Source: Artemia franciscana (lineage: Eukaryota > Arthropoda > Branchiopoda > Anostraca > Artemiidae). From it: a DNA stretch of 64,000 nucleotides. The DNA is taken from assembly GCF_032884065.1 (NCBI RefSeq), contig NW_027066194.1, forward strand, positions 1 through 64,000, in the 5' to 3' direction. A program made the position numbers and the translations under genes. Positions within the stretch are counted from its first letter, which is position 1. Every line of letters starts with the position of its first letter. Below, piece by piece: positions 24,120-35,779 of the stretch. Below the pieces are notes generated by a model that did not search any database, was not told where the DNA came from, and saw only the letters and a list, made by a program, of their open reading frames with translations.

Positions 24120-25078
24120 TATGCTATAAGTTGTGATGCTTGCGTAATTATAAATGAAGAAAATCTCGATAAGATCTTAGTAACTTAAAACAGTTAAATC
24201 TTGCCCTATTGTCGAAGAAAAAGTGACCAACGCCTGGTCTGGTATTTGACGTTTTTTCAGTTCTTTTGGTGTAATTGTAAGGCAGTATTAATTTAGTAAT
24301 AAGCAGTGGATCGCAGTTTTCTGCCCGGATAATCCTCTCAATAATTTCTACATAAAACAGTTAATTATTTCTTTCTGCTTACTTTCTATACCCTACATTT
24401 TTAAAGTAAATGGATACCCTGTGGTAAATTTTGCCTATATTTATTTTTGTTTCGTTTTAGTACTTCAATTTTGTTCGATATCTTGGTTAGAGGTTTTTCA
24501 AGTTTTGTATCGAGTCTTTCGTTCCGAAACAATCATAGGGGTCTATAATCAAGCAATAAAAAACTGCGTGTTTTTCGCGGTGAAGGGGTGGTGGGTGGGA
24601 TTGAATGCCCCTGTCCATGCACGTACGCAGGTATTTGTGTTGGGGGGGGGGCACAACTCCTTCAAATCCCTTATTCTGTGAGAGGTATCAGAAAATTTTG
24701 TGAAAATAAAAACAAATCACGGAATTTCGGGGCTGGGGGGGGGCACTCCTTGTGCACGTGCCAGCCTACCAGCCATGTCTCCCACTCACCATTTTTGAAT
24801 CGTTTTTCATCTGTTTAAAAATATACTGATTCGCTGATCGCCGTACCAAAGTTCAGTGTTATGAGGCAAGCACGGTAGTAAAAATGTGTCTGTTTCCTTC
24901 ATGTAAATTATGTACTTTTTCAGGCACATAATTCTCACCGTAATATAAAAGAATCACAACTTCAGAAAAAGCAGAATAATGTATATGAAACCTGGCAAAT
25001 GGATGTTATTTAGTAGAGAAGAAGAGACGCAACGACACCCAATTTGATACCAATGGCTAATGACGAAGTAGGATACAA

Positions 25079-27460
25079 CAGTGGTTCCCAACCTTTTTCG
25101 GTCCGCGTACCCCTAGTCAAGGCCCAAAAAGTTTGCGTACCCCTTTCTTGAGAATCGTTGTTTTACTTTTTTCTTAACTAAAATCAGATTTTCAAAAACA
25201 CGAGATTTATTGTCCAATATGACGGTGCTTAAATGTACGTACAAAATCAATGAGAAACTTGAGGCTGCTTTTTTGCTAAAATATTATCATTTCTTGGCTC
25301 GATGTCACTAACGGCAATTATAAGGTCATTTTGTACACTCAGTCTGTTTCTGTGTTTGGTTTTGATCAATGACATTGCCGAAAATGACACTTCACAAAGG
25401 TAAGTGGATCCGAATGGTAACAAAGCAGACATGGCGATTTCACTTAGTTCCTTGTATTCTCCTTTCACCTCCAGCCAAAACTGGGAAACAGTTACATTTT
25501 GGAATTTCAGTTCTAAGGCGCGATCACTGGCAAGTTCGATCAGATTCTCTGTAAGCTTGTCACTAAGACCGGAGCTTGAGGTCACGTCTTCAACAAATGG
25601 ATTTTGGATCCAATCCTGCGTTCTATCTTGGTTCATAATCGATGGGAAATATGAAACAAGTTCATCTCGCAACTTTGTCAGATGCTCCCGAATACAATCA
25701 CAGATTGTGTTGAGGTTATCAATTTCACTATCGTCTGCAAACTTGTCAAGGGTCGGGAAGACACTAACGCTGTTTCTTTGAACCTTTTTAAGCCAGAACT
25801 CCAATTTCTTGATGAAAGCACACATCTTCGAATTCAGGGAGAGTTCGTCCGTCCGGAAACCTTGCACTGACAGATTCAAGTCATTCAGTTTGTCGAAAAT
25901 ATCTGCAAGATAGGCCAGCCTGCAGACCCAGTCCTGGTTTTCAAAAAGTGAACTGAATGCAGATTATTGCTCCAGAAGAAACATATGAACTTCTTGTCGA
26001 AGCTCGAAAAGTCTGTTTAAAATCTTCCCACGAGACAACCAGCGAACTTCTGTGTGCAGAAGTAAATGTTGATGTTCTGAACCCATCTCTTGGCACAGCA
26101 ACTTGAACATTCTTGAGTTCAGTGGTCGGGCTTTGATGAAGTTGATCACTTTTACAGCCTCGTTGAGGGTCTCGTGCAGATGTGCGTTCATCCTTTTCGA
26201 TGCAAGAGCTTGCCTGTGAATGATGCAGTGCAACCACTTCACCTTTGGATTTTTCTTCCTTATCCAGGCCATGAGCCCATTATTCTTCCCTGTTAGGGCG
26301 GCAGCTCCATCACTGCAAACTGATAGACACCAGTCCCACAAGATGCCCCCTTCTGCGAAGAATTTGTCAATCACCTTGAATAGTTCTTCTCCTGTTGTTC
26401 TTGACTGTAGGTTTTGACAAAACAGAATATTTTCTCTTATGTCAGAATAATCTTGATATCGAACAAAGACGATCACCTGGGCTTCACCTGACACATCCGT
26501 GCTTTCGTCAAGCTGTAACGCAAACATCTTCGTCAACTTTATTTGCTCAATAACCTGCATGACAATATTGCTTGCAATGTCTTCTATCCTTCTTTAAATG
26601 TTATTGTTCGACACAGGTATAGACTGAAAGGCAGTAGCAGTTTTCGTGTCAAACATTATTTCACTGACTTTCACTAGTGCTGGTAATATCAGACATTCGG
26701 CGATGGTGTGCGGTTTTTTCTGTTTCGCAACTAAATATGAAACAGCATACGAAGCCCGGAGAGCCTTTGATGAAACTGATGCCACTTTTGCAATTTCCAA
26801 ACAGTTACTAGCGAATGCTTCTTGCTTACGCTTGAAAAACTCTATGGGCTTACCGACATGAGAAGGGTGCACAGTACTGAGATGCCGGTTCATATGCGCA
26901 GGTTTCATGGAACTGTTGGCCAAGACTTGACCACAAAGAACGCACTGTGCATTCACTGGATCAGACTTTGTCGCACTATATCCGAGCCCTAGGTATTCTG
27001 ACAAATATCGACGCACTTTGACCGATGATTCGTCATATTTCTTCTTCTTAGGTGCAGGTTCAGAGTTTTGGGTACCATCATTCGGCTTCTTGTTATTCCT
27101 GATCAGGAATCTATCCATCTTTGTTTGCAACCACAATTCACGAACTTCGTGTTTCAACAGATGACAAGATACTGAACTCATTGAGTTTAAATCGAGACCT
27201 TACGGCAATGGAGAAAAATTAGCATCGAGACCTTACGGCTATGGAGAAAAATTAGCGGGTTACTGAAAGCGAAAGTTTTGAAAATGAGTCTGAAATTACG
27301 TACAATGGGTTATGTTATCTGATTTTGAGGGAAATGTTGGAACTGAGTCAGAAACAAGTTTTAAAGATGTAGACTAAATTAATTATGGGACCTTCGCCTA
27401 CCCCCTGCGAGGGTTTCGCGTACCCCCTGGGGTACGCGTACCACCGGTTGGGAACCACTG
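25079..27460 (-). mobile_element. hAT transposon with TIRs and 8 bp target-site duplication
   Basis: 2,382 bp element. The left end is CAGTGGTTCCCAACC (25079-25093) and the right end is its exact reverse complement (27446-27460). It is flanked by GGATACAA direct repeats (25071-25078 and 27461-27468), the 8 bp duplication typical of hAT elements. The paralogous empty site in copy A (19509-19516, ggatacaaggtagtagacat context) has a single GGATACAA. This gives direct proof of insertion after the A/B duplication. The subterminal right end has a short internal palindrome (gtaccccctggggtac). Confidence 0.97.
25247..27181 (-). pseudogene. hAT transposase (ZBED5/FAM200-like), two in-frame stops
   Basis: One continuous frame of 645 codons broken only by TAA at codons 196 and 406, with no frameshift. 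A BED-type zinc finger is at residues 80-105 (Cys80, Cys83, His96, His100/His105). The DDE-fold catalytic Asp is likely in LDESTD (residue ~225), with a second in CSDGAAALTG (~291). WLHCIIHRQALASK and HTEVRWLSRGK follow. The hAT C-terminal dimerisation region is at about 595-624 (LCEVSFSAMSLIKTKHRNRL). The same architecture is found in the vertebrate domesticated genes ZBED5 and FAM200. A basic patch KKKKY (residues ~45-49) could be a nuclear signal. The first Met could instead be residue 22 (MDRFLIRNN). With only two nonsense changes, the copy is young. Confidence 0.95.
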
Positions 27461-27772
27461 GGATACAAGGTAGTAGACATTGATATGGAAAATAAATTTG
27501 TATTATTTCTTGGATTTGTAGTATGTACTATTCTTGGATTTATTTATTTTGTATTTGTATTATTTCTTGGAGGAATATTGGGTCTCTTGGATATAAACAG
27601 GGGTATAAGGTTTCTTGAAACTTGATTTAAGGGTGAAACTGAATTAAATGTGGTTGACTGGAAATTATTTATTTCTATTTTACCTTGGATTTCTTATTTT
27701 ATTGGATTTCTATTTATTATGTGCAGTAGTTAGCATCATGCTGTGCTATTCTCCCTCTAAAGAGTTTTTACG

Positions 27773-28353
27773 GCACTTGATGTTTACCAATTGACATATA
27801 GCGATCGCAATTGTTGTCGGTCCGTCTGTCCCAGTTGTGTTAGTTTGGGCACTTCCAGATAAGCAAGGACGATGAAATTCGGCAAGCTTATCAGGGACCA
27901 GACCAGATTAAATTAGATATAGTCGTTTCCCCTATTTGACCATCCGGGAGGGGGGGGGATAAAGGGACAGTTAGTTCAGGAAACTCAGAAAAAAATTAAG
28001 TGTTTTTTACTTGCGAACGGGTGATCGGATCTCAGTGAAATTTCATATTTAGAAGGATACCATATCTCTGGTCTTTTATTTATATTCTGACCAGATCTGG
28101 TGACACTGGGGGGAATTGGAGGGGGAAACGGGAAATCTTGGAAAACGCTTACAGTTGAGAGATCAGGATGAAACTCGGTGAGAAAAATAAGCACAGATCA
28201 TAGGTACGTGATTTATATGACCAGAATGAATCCGCTGTCTTTGGGGGGTGGGTGAGGGGTAATTCGGAAAATGAGAAAAAATGAGGTATTTTTAACTTAC
28301 GAACGAGTGATCAGATCTTGATGAAATTTGGTTGTTAGAAGGACCTCATAACT
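27773..28353 (+). repeat. satellite head and ~300 bp units, block 3 left part
   Basis: Head (acatatagcgatcgcaattg) followed by two units with gaacgggtgatcggatctc and gacactggggggaattgg. The array is interrupted at 28354 by a LINE and resumes at 30789 with ctcgaccggatcc. Confidence 0.8.
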
Positions 28354-30641
28354 ATCGCCTCATAAATCGCCTACGAACACTACTTAGCGACCTTTCAAAA
28401 CAAAATACCAAATGGGTTCTCGCCGGCGATATGAACACTGACTTATTATCTAAATCCGACCGATCTGAAATCTTTCTCGATTCACTACCTGGAGGATTCC
28501 ATCTTGCTGATAAAGATTTTCTATTTACTTATATTCACAATCGTGGTGGTCTTACTTCCAACCTTGATCATGTAATTGTGTCAGATTCAACTCTACTTTC
28601 ATCAATAGTTCATATGGAAGACTCTAAAATCGACGACGATCATTTACCAATCACGTGCCAACTATCTTGCTCCATGGCGACCTCTGTGCAACATAACTCT
28701 CCCAAGTGGTTCTCAAAGTTAAATTGGGAAAATACCAACGTTCCACTTTATGTATTGACATTGTCCCAGTTATTATCATCTATTAAAGTGCTTTCCACTT
28801 ATTGCAAACATCTGTATCTATAACTTCAACTCGGATAGATATCAACTCGTACTATCAGCAAATATTGTTTTGTCTAAAGTCTGCCGCTAAAACAGCTGTA
28901 CCCACCGAGTGCGTGCGAACGGGTACTCGCAATCCCTTTTGGAAAGTTGATCCTAAGGTGAAGATAGCTAAACAAAAAGCTAAGTTCTGGCTCCGTATGT
29001 GGATAGCCTGTAATCGTCCTTCTTCTGGTTCAGTACATCAAATAAAACAGAAAACCAAACGAGAGTACAAATATTCCCTGCGTAGAGCGAGACTGAATGC
29101 CTGGGATGGTCCCTGTGACAAGAAATCCTGGGATCGTGTTATAAACAGTGTTAAGTGTTCACCTCCAATTAATTCGTCTCTTCAGCTATGTGACTTCGTT
29201 TCTCATTATAAAAATATTTTGCTTTCGTTTAATATTAATCTCCAAAATCATTTTACAAAGCTTGGTAACTCAATCCTCCCAATTCGTATCGGCCAATCTC
29301 AAGTGTTGTTGGTGGAATCTGGTGTTATACTCCGAGCTCTTATGCAAGTGAATAAGTCTGAGTCTCTCGATAGTGATGGTTTTTGCTTCAAGGTTTTTGC
29401 TTATGATTGTCCTGAACTGCTGAAGCATTTGCAATTATTGTTTCAGATGTGTTTGGCACAGTCCGTTGTGCCAGATAGTTTTTTGTCCGGTTGTATATCT
29501 CCCATAGTCAAGAGGGGTAAGGACCCCAGTGCTTGCTCTAATTATCGTCCTATTACTGTGTCTTGTTTTGTTAGTAAGCTATTTGAATATGTACTGCTAC
29601 CGGCCATTAACTCCAAGTGCAATTTTACACCCTTCCAGCTTGGTTTTAGAAAAGGTATGGGCTGTTTTCAAACTCACCATATTGTGGGTCGGCTAATGAA
29701 ACAAGCTGTTACTCAAAAAAGTCCCCTGTATTGTTTGACTTTTGACATATCTAGTGCTTTTGATAATGCAATTCATTCAAATGCTTTTTTTTTCTCTAGC
29801 AGCATCGGGTGTTAACCTTTCTATTGTTTCCGTGCTTAAGTATTGGTATGCTAATTCTTCAGTTAGGGTGAAGTGGAATGGTGCGGTAGGGGAGTATATT
29901 CCTGTTAAAAAAGGCGTTAGGCAAGGTGCCGTGTTATCCCCGAGTATTTTTAAATGTGTCTTAGCTTCGTGTCTCCAACGTCATCAACCGTCAATCTTTT
30001 ACAATGATAATTTAGGCATTAGTCATGTTGCATATGCTGATGATGTTCTGCTTCTTAGCCGGACAAAAAATAGTCTAATTACCAACTTTTATCGGCTTTC
30101 AGCCGCACTATCCACAGTAGGCCTTTCAGTTAATGCCTCCAAATGTGAGTTTTTGTGTTTGGGGAGTTCTCCACCAGCATCACCTCTTTGCTTGGGTTCT
30201 TCAACTATACCATGTTCAGCAAGTATTAAACGGTTGGGTCTCTCTTTTTCCACGTCACTTTCGTCTACTTGCTCCGCTATTACGTCCAGCGTGCTGAAAA
30301 GTATGCGGGTTGGATACGCGAAAATTTCACCAAATCGTGGTCGGTATAACTGAAATGGACTATGCCGTCTTTACTCTAGTTTTTGTGCCCCTGCTGTTTT
30401 TTATCTTTCTGGTTTTGCTTTCCTCCTTCGCAAGAAGGATACAAAGAAAATACGCTCAGGATATTTTAAGTATTGCAAGTATTTGCTGCGTCTGCCTCGG
30501 TGGTATCGGAATCATACAGTCGTCTCTAAATTTGACATCGTTGATGCGCCCTCGCGACTGAAACATTTATCTAATGATATATGTCTTAAAACTCGGAAAA
30601 TGATCGGTGTTTTTGACCCTCTTTGGCCATTTTTTTGAATG
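28354..30641 (+). pseudogene. LINE ORF2: endonuclease C-half and reverse transcriptase
   Basis: The endonuclease half is at 28354-28680 with GDMNTD, SNLDHVIVSD and DDHLPITC (the Asn/Asp and Asp-His motifs of APE-type endonucleases). A frameshift lies near 28800. RT motifs follow: GKDPSACSNYRPITV, FTPFQLGFRKGMG, and LTFDISSAFDNAIHS. A length change in the T-run at about 29784 shifts frame before VRQGAVLSPSIFK and the catalytic YADD box (30033-30044). An in-frame TGA follows at 30352, after which a conserved C-terminal tail reads LLRLPRWYRNHTVV and stops near 30641. CR1/L2-like by general look, but the exact clade is not assigned. It is inactive. Confidence 0.9.
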
Positions 30642-30788
30642 GAGGTAATTTATATATGTTGTATGTTGTTATGCTACTATGTTATTTATGTTGTTATGTT
30701 TTTTGTCTTGTTTTTTTTTGTGGTTACTCCACAGTTTAATGTACTTTGTGGGTTATAAATAAATTATTATTTATTATTATTATTATAA
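28354..30788 (+). mobile_element. 5'-truncated LINE inserted in the satellite array
   Basis: Non-LTR retrotransposon starting inside the endonuclease domain and ending in a 3' (ATT)n-type tail (ttattatttattattattat, about 30763-30785). The satellite unit is cut at ggacctcataact on the left and resumes at ttctcgaccgg on the right. That implies loss or duplication of the roughly 15-25 bp normally between these points. Truncation at the 5' end and a simple-repeat 3' tail are the usual outcome of target-primed reverse transcription. Confidence 0.9.
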
Positions 30789-32444
30789 TTCTCGACCGGA
30801 TCCATTTTATTGGGGGAAGTAGGGGAGGGGGACCGAAAATCTTAGAAGACGCTTAGAGTCGAGAGATCGGGATGAAACTACATGGGAAGAATAACCACAA
30901 GTCCTAGATACCAAACAATTTTGTCGGTCTGTCTGTCCCGGTTTTGCTAGTTTGGGTGCTTCCAGATAACTTTTGACGATGAAATTTGGCCAGACCAGAA
31001 CCAGAACCAGAGCAGATTAAATTAAAAAGATACGTTTCTCCTATTTGACCATCTGGGGGGAGTAGGGGGACCGTTAACTCGGAAAAATTAGAAAAAAAAG
31101 TGTATTTTTAACTTACGAACTAGTGATCGGACCTTAATGAAACTTAATATTTAGAAGTATACCATATGTCTGAGCTCTCATGTTCAATTCTGACGGGATC
31201 CGGTAACATTGGGGGGAGTTGGAAGGGGAAACCTGAAATCTTGGAAAAGGCTTTGAGTGGAGAGATTGGGATGAAACTTGGTGAGAAAAATAAGAACAAG
31301 TCCTAGATACCTGCTCTCCATAACCAGAACGGATTTTTTCTCTTTGGGGGAGATTGGGGGGGAGGAATCGGAGAAATTAGTTAAAAGGAGGTATTTTTAA
31401 CTTACGAACGAGTGATCGGATCTTAATGAAATTTGATAACTAGAAGGACCTCATAACTCAGACCTTTATTTCAAATCCCAACCAGATCCAGTGTCGTTTG
31501 GGGAAGTGGGGGGGGGGAATATTGGAAAACGCTTATAGTTGAGAGATCGGGATGAAACTTCATGGGAAGAATAACCACAAGTCCTAGATTTGTGATTAAC
31601 ATAATAGGACAGGATCAGCTTTCTTTGGAGGAGTTTGGGCGGGGGGGGGGGGGGGTGGGTTATGTAATTCGTTAATTCGGAAAAATTGGGAAAAATGAGG
31701 TATTTTTAACTTACAAACGAGTGATTGGATCCTAGTGCAATTTGATATTTAGAAAGACCTCGTATTTCAGAGCTCATATTTTAAATCCTGACCCGGTTCG
31801 ATGACATTGGAGGGAGTTGGAAGAAAAAACCAGAAATCTCGGAAAACGCCTAGGGGAGATAGATCGTGATAACACTTGGCGAGAAGAATAAACACAAGTC
31901 CTAGATACGTGATAAATATAACCAGAATGGATTGGCTCTCTTAGGGGGAGTTAGGGGGAAGGGGTAATTTGGAAAAATTTGAAAAAATGAGATATTTTTA
32001 ACTCACGGACGGGTGATCAGATCTTAATGAAACTTAATATTTAGTAGGACCATGTGTCTCAAATTTCTTATTTAAAATCCGGAGTGGATCCGGTGACATT
32101 GGGGGTATTTGGAGGGGAAAACAGGAAATCTTGGAAAACGCTTAGAGTGGTGAGATCGGGATAAAACTTGATGGGAAGAATCAGCACATGTCCTAGATGT
32201 GCTATTGAAATAACCGGACTGGATTCACTCTCTTAGGGGGGGGGGGGTTGGGGGGATTTAATAGTTTGGACAGTTCCAGATAAGTTAGGACGATGAAAGT
32301 TGGCAGGCGTACCAGGGACCAGACTAGATTCAATTAGAAATATTTTCTTCCTCAATTCGATCATCTGGGGGGTTGCAAGCGAACAAGATAGAATTGAGAA
32401 GAATTGTATTTGCCGATAAAACAAAAAATTGTTCTTCTTAAGTA
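30789..32444 (+). repeat. satellite array, block 3 right part
   Basis: Four to five tandem units. The marker taatgaaa(c/t)ttaatattta or its variants recurs near 31137, 31424, 31733 and 32026, spacing 287-309 bp. A head-type segment (gtctgtctgtcccggttttg) interrupts at about 30925, and another begins near 32255. G-runs up to 18 bases (31637-31658) are present. Confidence 0.85.
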
Positions 32445-32514
32445 TGGCGTGTGGTCTAGGGGTATGATTCTATCTTAACGTGCGAGATGTCTTAGGTTTG
32501 AATCCATGAACACC
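32445..32514 (+). pseudogene. tRNA-Pro-like unit (degenerate)
   Basis: Box A-like ggtctaggggtatgattc and box B-like aggtttgaatcc are spaced as in a tRNA gene. The anticodon arm is decayed compared with the copy at 40862, and the acceptor stem pairs only partly. It lies at the end of a satellite head, as do the other two copies. Confidence 0.55.
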
Positions 32515-32742
32515 CTAATTTTTAAATGAAGGAGATTCAAAACTAGATGGATGATCAATACATTGATCACTGAAAGCTGGCAGGTGTATAGGGACCTGAC
32601 CAGACTAACTTAGACCTAAGTTGCCAGGGCCACGTGAAGTGTTGTGGCAACCTTTGTCCGGTTTCACCGACTAAAGTGCTGCGAGAGCAACACTTTGGTT
32701 TTGTTTCTACACTATCGATCAGTAATCACATGATCAAAGACT

Positions 32743-33660
32743 ATTGACTTTGCTAAAGTGACTTTGCAGCCAGTTGAACTTTATCCTTTTCAATCGTAGA
32801 CATCGTGACAGATGAAAACTCGGAACAATATCTTATATAATCTAGTTGGTATTATAAAGCTATCCCTAAATTTTCAGGATCAAAATATCGTAGATGACAT
32901 TCTATTAATTGTTACGAAACTATCTCATTGTTTTACATTCTCGTTTGTGCTTGTTTTTTCACTATCGGTTAAGTCATGAAGTTGTCAGCCTATGGAAGTT
33001 TTTAAAACGGTATGTTCAAACAAGAAAGCAATCAGTTACCACATGATTGAAGGCGATTCCTCAGCGTTGAAAAAACAACAACTACAAAATAATATCGGAA
33101 GAAGTGACTAAATTGACTTTTCAGCCAGTTTAACTTTGTCCTTTTCAATCGTAGACATCGTGACGGATGAAAAATTGGAACAATATCTTATATAGTCTAG
33201 TTGGTATTATAAGGCTATCTATAACTTTTCAGGATTAAAATACCATAGGTGACACTAATTATTACGAAACTACCTCATTGTTTTACGTTATCGTTTGTAC
33301 CCATTGCGTAAACACTTAATTCAGTCAGATTTAAAGAGATTGAATACAATTTTCACAAATTTCTAGCCCAAAGGAAACGGATTCTTACTTACAAGTCCCT
33401 CTCCCGTGATGGGCATTAAATTCACTGGAAACAAATAAATGGGTACACCAACTAGCAAAAGGTGCAAACCCTTCATCGCTGAAGATGATTTATAGGCCAA
33501 CAGCCGATTATTACTTACAAGTTCCCTACTTGTCTTACCACTGGAATCAAATTGGTTTAACCATCAAATATACCAGAAATAAATAATGGGTACATCAACT
33601 AGCAAAAGTGGCAACCCCTCATTGCCGAAGATGATTATTACCTAACAGCCGACTGTTGCT
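32743..33660 (+). repeat. local direct repeats (two families)
   Basis: First pair at about 32745-32950 and 33108-33300, sharing ttcaatcgtagacatcgtga and ctagttggtattataa. Second pair at about 33370-33500 and 33510-33660, sharing aatgggtaca(c/t)caactagcaaaa and gaagatgattta-type ends. They are non-coding and confined to the candidate element 32615-34603. Confidence 0.7.
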
Positions 33661-34221
33661 TACAGGTCCTCTATATGTCTCAAAATTTTCATCGGCCTAG
33701 ATTTCGTTTTCGTGTGTACCTTACTACTGAAGTTGTCAACCCCTTGAAACTTTCAAACTGGTATACCTCATGAAGAAATTTTCGTACCAAAAAATAGATG
33801 TCTTATACTTTGATCAGCTCATCAAGAGCTATCGATTACCGTCAAACAAAAAAAAATCCTATCTGTCTTATTTCAAAAGTTTTTTTTCTTCATAGACCAA
33901 CTTTCGAACGTCACCACTTAAAAAGGAGCAAAGGATAAGCTTCAATTTCCGTAGCAATGAGAGAACTTTTAAAGTTTATTAGGCACATCTAATACCATTT
34001 CTCTACCGCAATCCCAAGTCCAAAATACCGAATGATAAACTCAGCTGAAATCACGAATAGAAATGGGTATAAACAATAGATGGCAGCACTGTCGGACCCG
34101 TGGGAAAATGCCACATTTTTGCTTATGTGAGTTTTTCTATTTATCACTCAAAAAAGAGATATTGGCTGTGGGACCGGGTAACTGCCGCATATACTTAACA
34201 CTTATAGATTTTAGTCCATCA

Positions 34222-34530
34222 TCAATTTGACAGTGGAGCCTGCCTGCTTGCCTGCTCGAACGGAGCTTTCCAATCGAAAGCAGAAACATGGTTTGATGAA
34301 ACGAAAGCTTGGCTGCACAATTTCAGATACTCCTCTCTGACATAGGCTATATAACTCCACTTCACTTCGAACACCATAGGCTCTGGCTCGTGGATAAGCA
34401 AAAACCATCCTTTTTGGCCCCAGGCAACAGTTCTGCGGAGCTTTTCAAAATGTAATGTCATATTCATCAATCTGGCCTGAGTTCCACACTTTCCGTAAAT
34501 ACCGCACAGGTTAAATCCTTACCAGTTTCT
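34222..34530 (-). CDS. unrecognised coding-like segment
   Basis: A minus-strand frame with GC content well above its flanks. It reads LCGIYGKCGTQARLMNMTL, then HFEKLRRTVAWGQKGW, LIHEPEPMVFEVKWSY and YVREEYLKLCSQAF, and stops at 34222. Composition and amphipathic pattern look protein-like, and it lacks low complexity. An AG acceptor-like ggtaag precedes it near 34530. No family is recognised. It lies close to the right end of the candidate element 32615-34603, so it could be captured host sequence or the end of that element's protein. Confidence 0.35.
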
Positions 34531-34610
34531 AGGAATAAGCTGAGATCGACGGCATAGGAAAAAAAAAAACCTGGACAAAACCAAAGTGTTGCCCTCGCAA
34601 CACAACTAGA

Positions 34611-35268
34611 AGTAGTCGCTTCCCCGATTTGGAGAAATCGTAATGACACTTGGTGGGGAGAAGCTCTCAGCTCTTGCCTCTTTCGACCTCTACACAAGTG
34701 CCATATGAGCTCTTGGCTCTGTTTTGCCGTTATTATGTTAATTATGTTAAACCAGAAAATTGTCAAGTTAAATTCAGCATTTTCATATGCTATATCAGAC
34801 GAAATTTGCTATGAAGCTTGCAAAAAACGTTTGAAAACTGATTGGACCCCATTGTTCAAAAAAGTTTTGAAATGACGCAGTTTTAATATAGACATCAGTT
34901 TTCACGAACAGGTGAGAAAGTTACTTAGATAGTAAAGCTTTTGTAAATTTTACCACTAATCCTTAATATCTCCCCAACCAGTTCAGATAATAAATACCCA
35001 ATGACAGCACAAGAATTGACTAACTATAGTATAAGTATATATGGGAAGTGGGTTCGTGCAAAGCTTCCGTTTCCATGGTAACTTGCAAAACGTGTTTTGG
35101 TGTCGTAAAATTTACGAATTCTTACCCGTCTAGGGTTAAGGAAACACATTGGCATTATTGAGGAAGGCATCTCGTTTAATGTTAATAAGTTATGTATGAC
35201 TAATAAATAACTCATTTATTTTTATAGAAGGTTTCAACAACCATAAGCTCTTCATTAAATTTCAATTT
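34611..35268. other. no recognised feature
   Basis: A short satellite-head remnant (agtagtcgcttccccgattt) and a repeat with ccatatgagctcttggctct (also at 20700) lie at 34611-34720. The rest is unique AT-rich DNA. Confidence 0.4.
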
Positions 35269-35379
35269 ATGGGAAATCTCCTTAGCAAGACTGTGGTGTC
35301 GAACATGGAGAGTACGTTGGGTTACTCCATTGGGAACAGGGAGGGTGAAACAATGATTATGATATATGACTACTTGTGA
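35269..35379 (+). CDS. short ORF with an MGN N-terminus, possible first exon
   Basis: ATG opens a 36-residue frame, MGNLLSKTVVSNMESTLGYS onwards, to TGA at 35377-35379. A pyrimidine/T-rich acceptor-like tcatttatttttatag lies about 40 bp upstream. MGxxxSK is compatible with N-myristoylation, and its look is reminiscent of small MGN-starting membrane proteins such as PLGRKT. A GTGAAA within the frame (after GGGAGG) could be a donor. There is no further support. It may be chance. Confidence 0.2.
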   Translation: MGNLLSKTVVSNMESTLGYSIGNREGETMIMIYDYL

Positions 35380-35779
35380 TTTATTTGATATAAAAGATCA
35401 ACCACTTTCACTAGGAAAAGGTCAATATTGAATTCAGTAAAAATTTCGAACTAATACATTGTGATTAACCAAGTAAAATGTTATTTTTGGCTCTTAAATG
35501 GATATCTACGTATGGCGTTAGGCTTTTGAGGAATTTTATCAGTCAAGTTGACAAGATAAGCAATAGAATTAAGGTAAATGTAGAACTGAGACTTCTGAAT
35601 GCTCCCAGGTCTTTAAAAGAAGGAAGGATTTTTTCTCTGCCAATCAACAAAAAATTCTCTGTATAGTTAGGAGAATAAACGAGATCAGAAAAACACCTTC
35701 AAAACCAGTATTTTAATAAGGGGAAATGGGATATCTAAAGGACAGGCACTTGCTTTTCTTAGCTTCCCAATTCTTCTTT

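Larger units (their letters stand above)
20945..27935 (+). repeat. large mosaic repeat, segmental copy B
   Basis: Same order of landmarks as copy A. It is longer because it retains 21223-21740 (missing from A) and carries the hAT insertion at 25079-27460. After the hAT, the alignment to copy A resumes at ggatacaaggtagtagacat and continues to the satellite head at 27773. A plus B, separated by satellite block 2, form a direct repeat offset by about 4.7 kb. Confidence 0.85.
32615..34603. mobile_element. candidate DNA element inserted in a satellite head
   Basis: The satellite head is interrupted. The left flank ends gactaacttaga and the right flank resumes aactagaagtagtcgctt, giving an imperfect target duplication (AACTTAGA at 32607-32614, AACTAGA at 34604-34610). 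The ends are imperfect inverted repeats, left GTTGCCAGGGCCAC and right, in reverse complement, GTTGCGAGGGCAAC. A second inverted match (gtgctgcgagagcaacactt) lies just inside the left end. Inside are local tandem repeats (32743-33660) and one unknown minus-strand ORF. No transposase is recognised. Confidence 0.45.

Noticed and set aside
25404-25781. 125-codon plus-strand ORF (and 25369, 25682, 26220, 26646)
   Set aside because: Antisense shadows of the hAT transposase frame.
27960-32440. CRISPR-like array
   Set aside because: Unit length is ~300 bp, there are no short spacers, and the setting is eukaryotic; it is a diverged satellite.
34467-34766. 99-codon minus ORF
   Set aside because: Crosses the candidate element boundary and the satellite head; the protein-like part is in a different frame (34222-34530).
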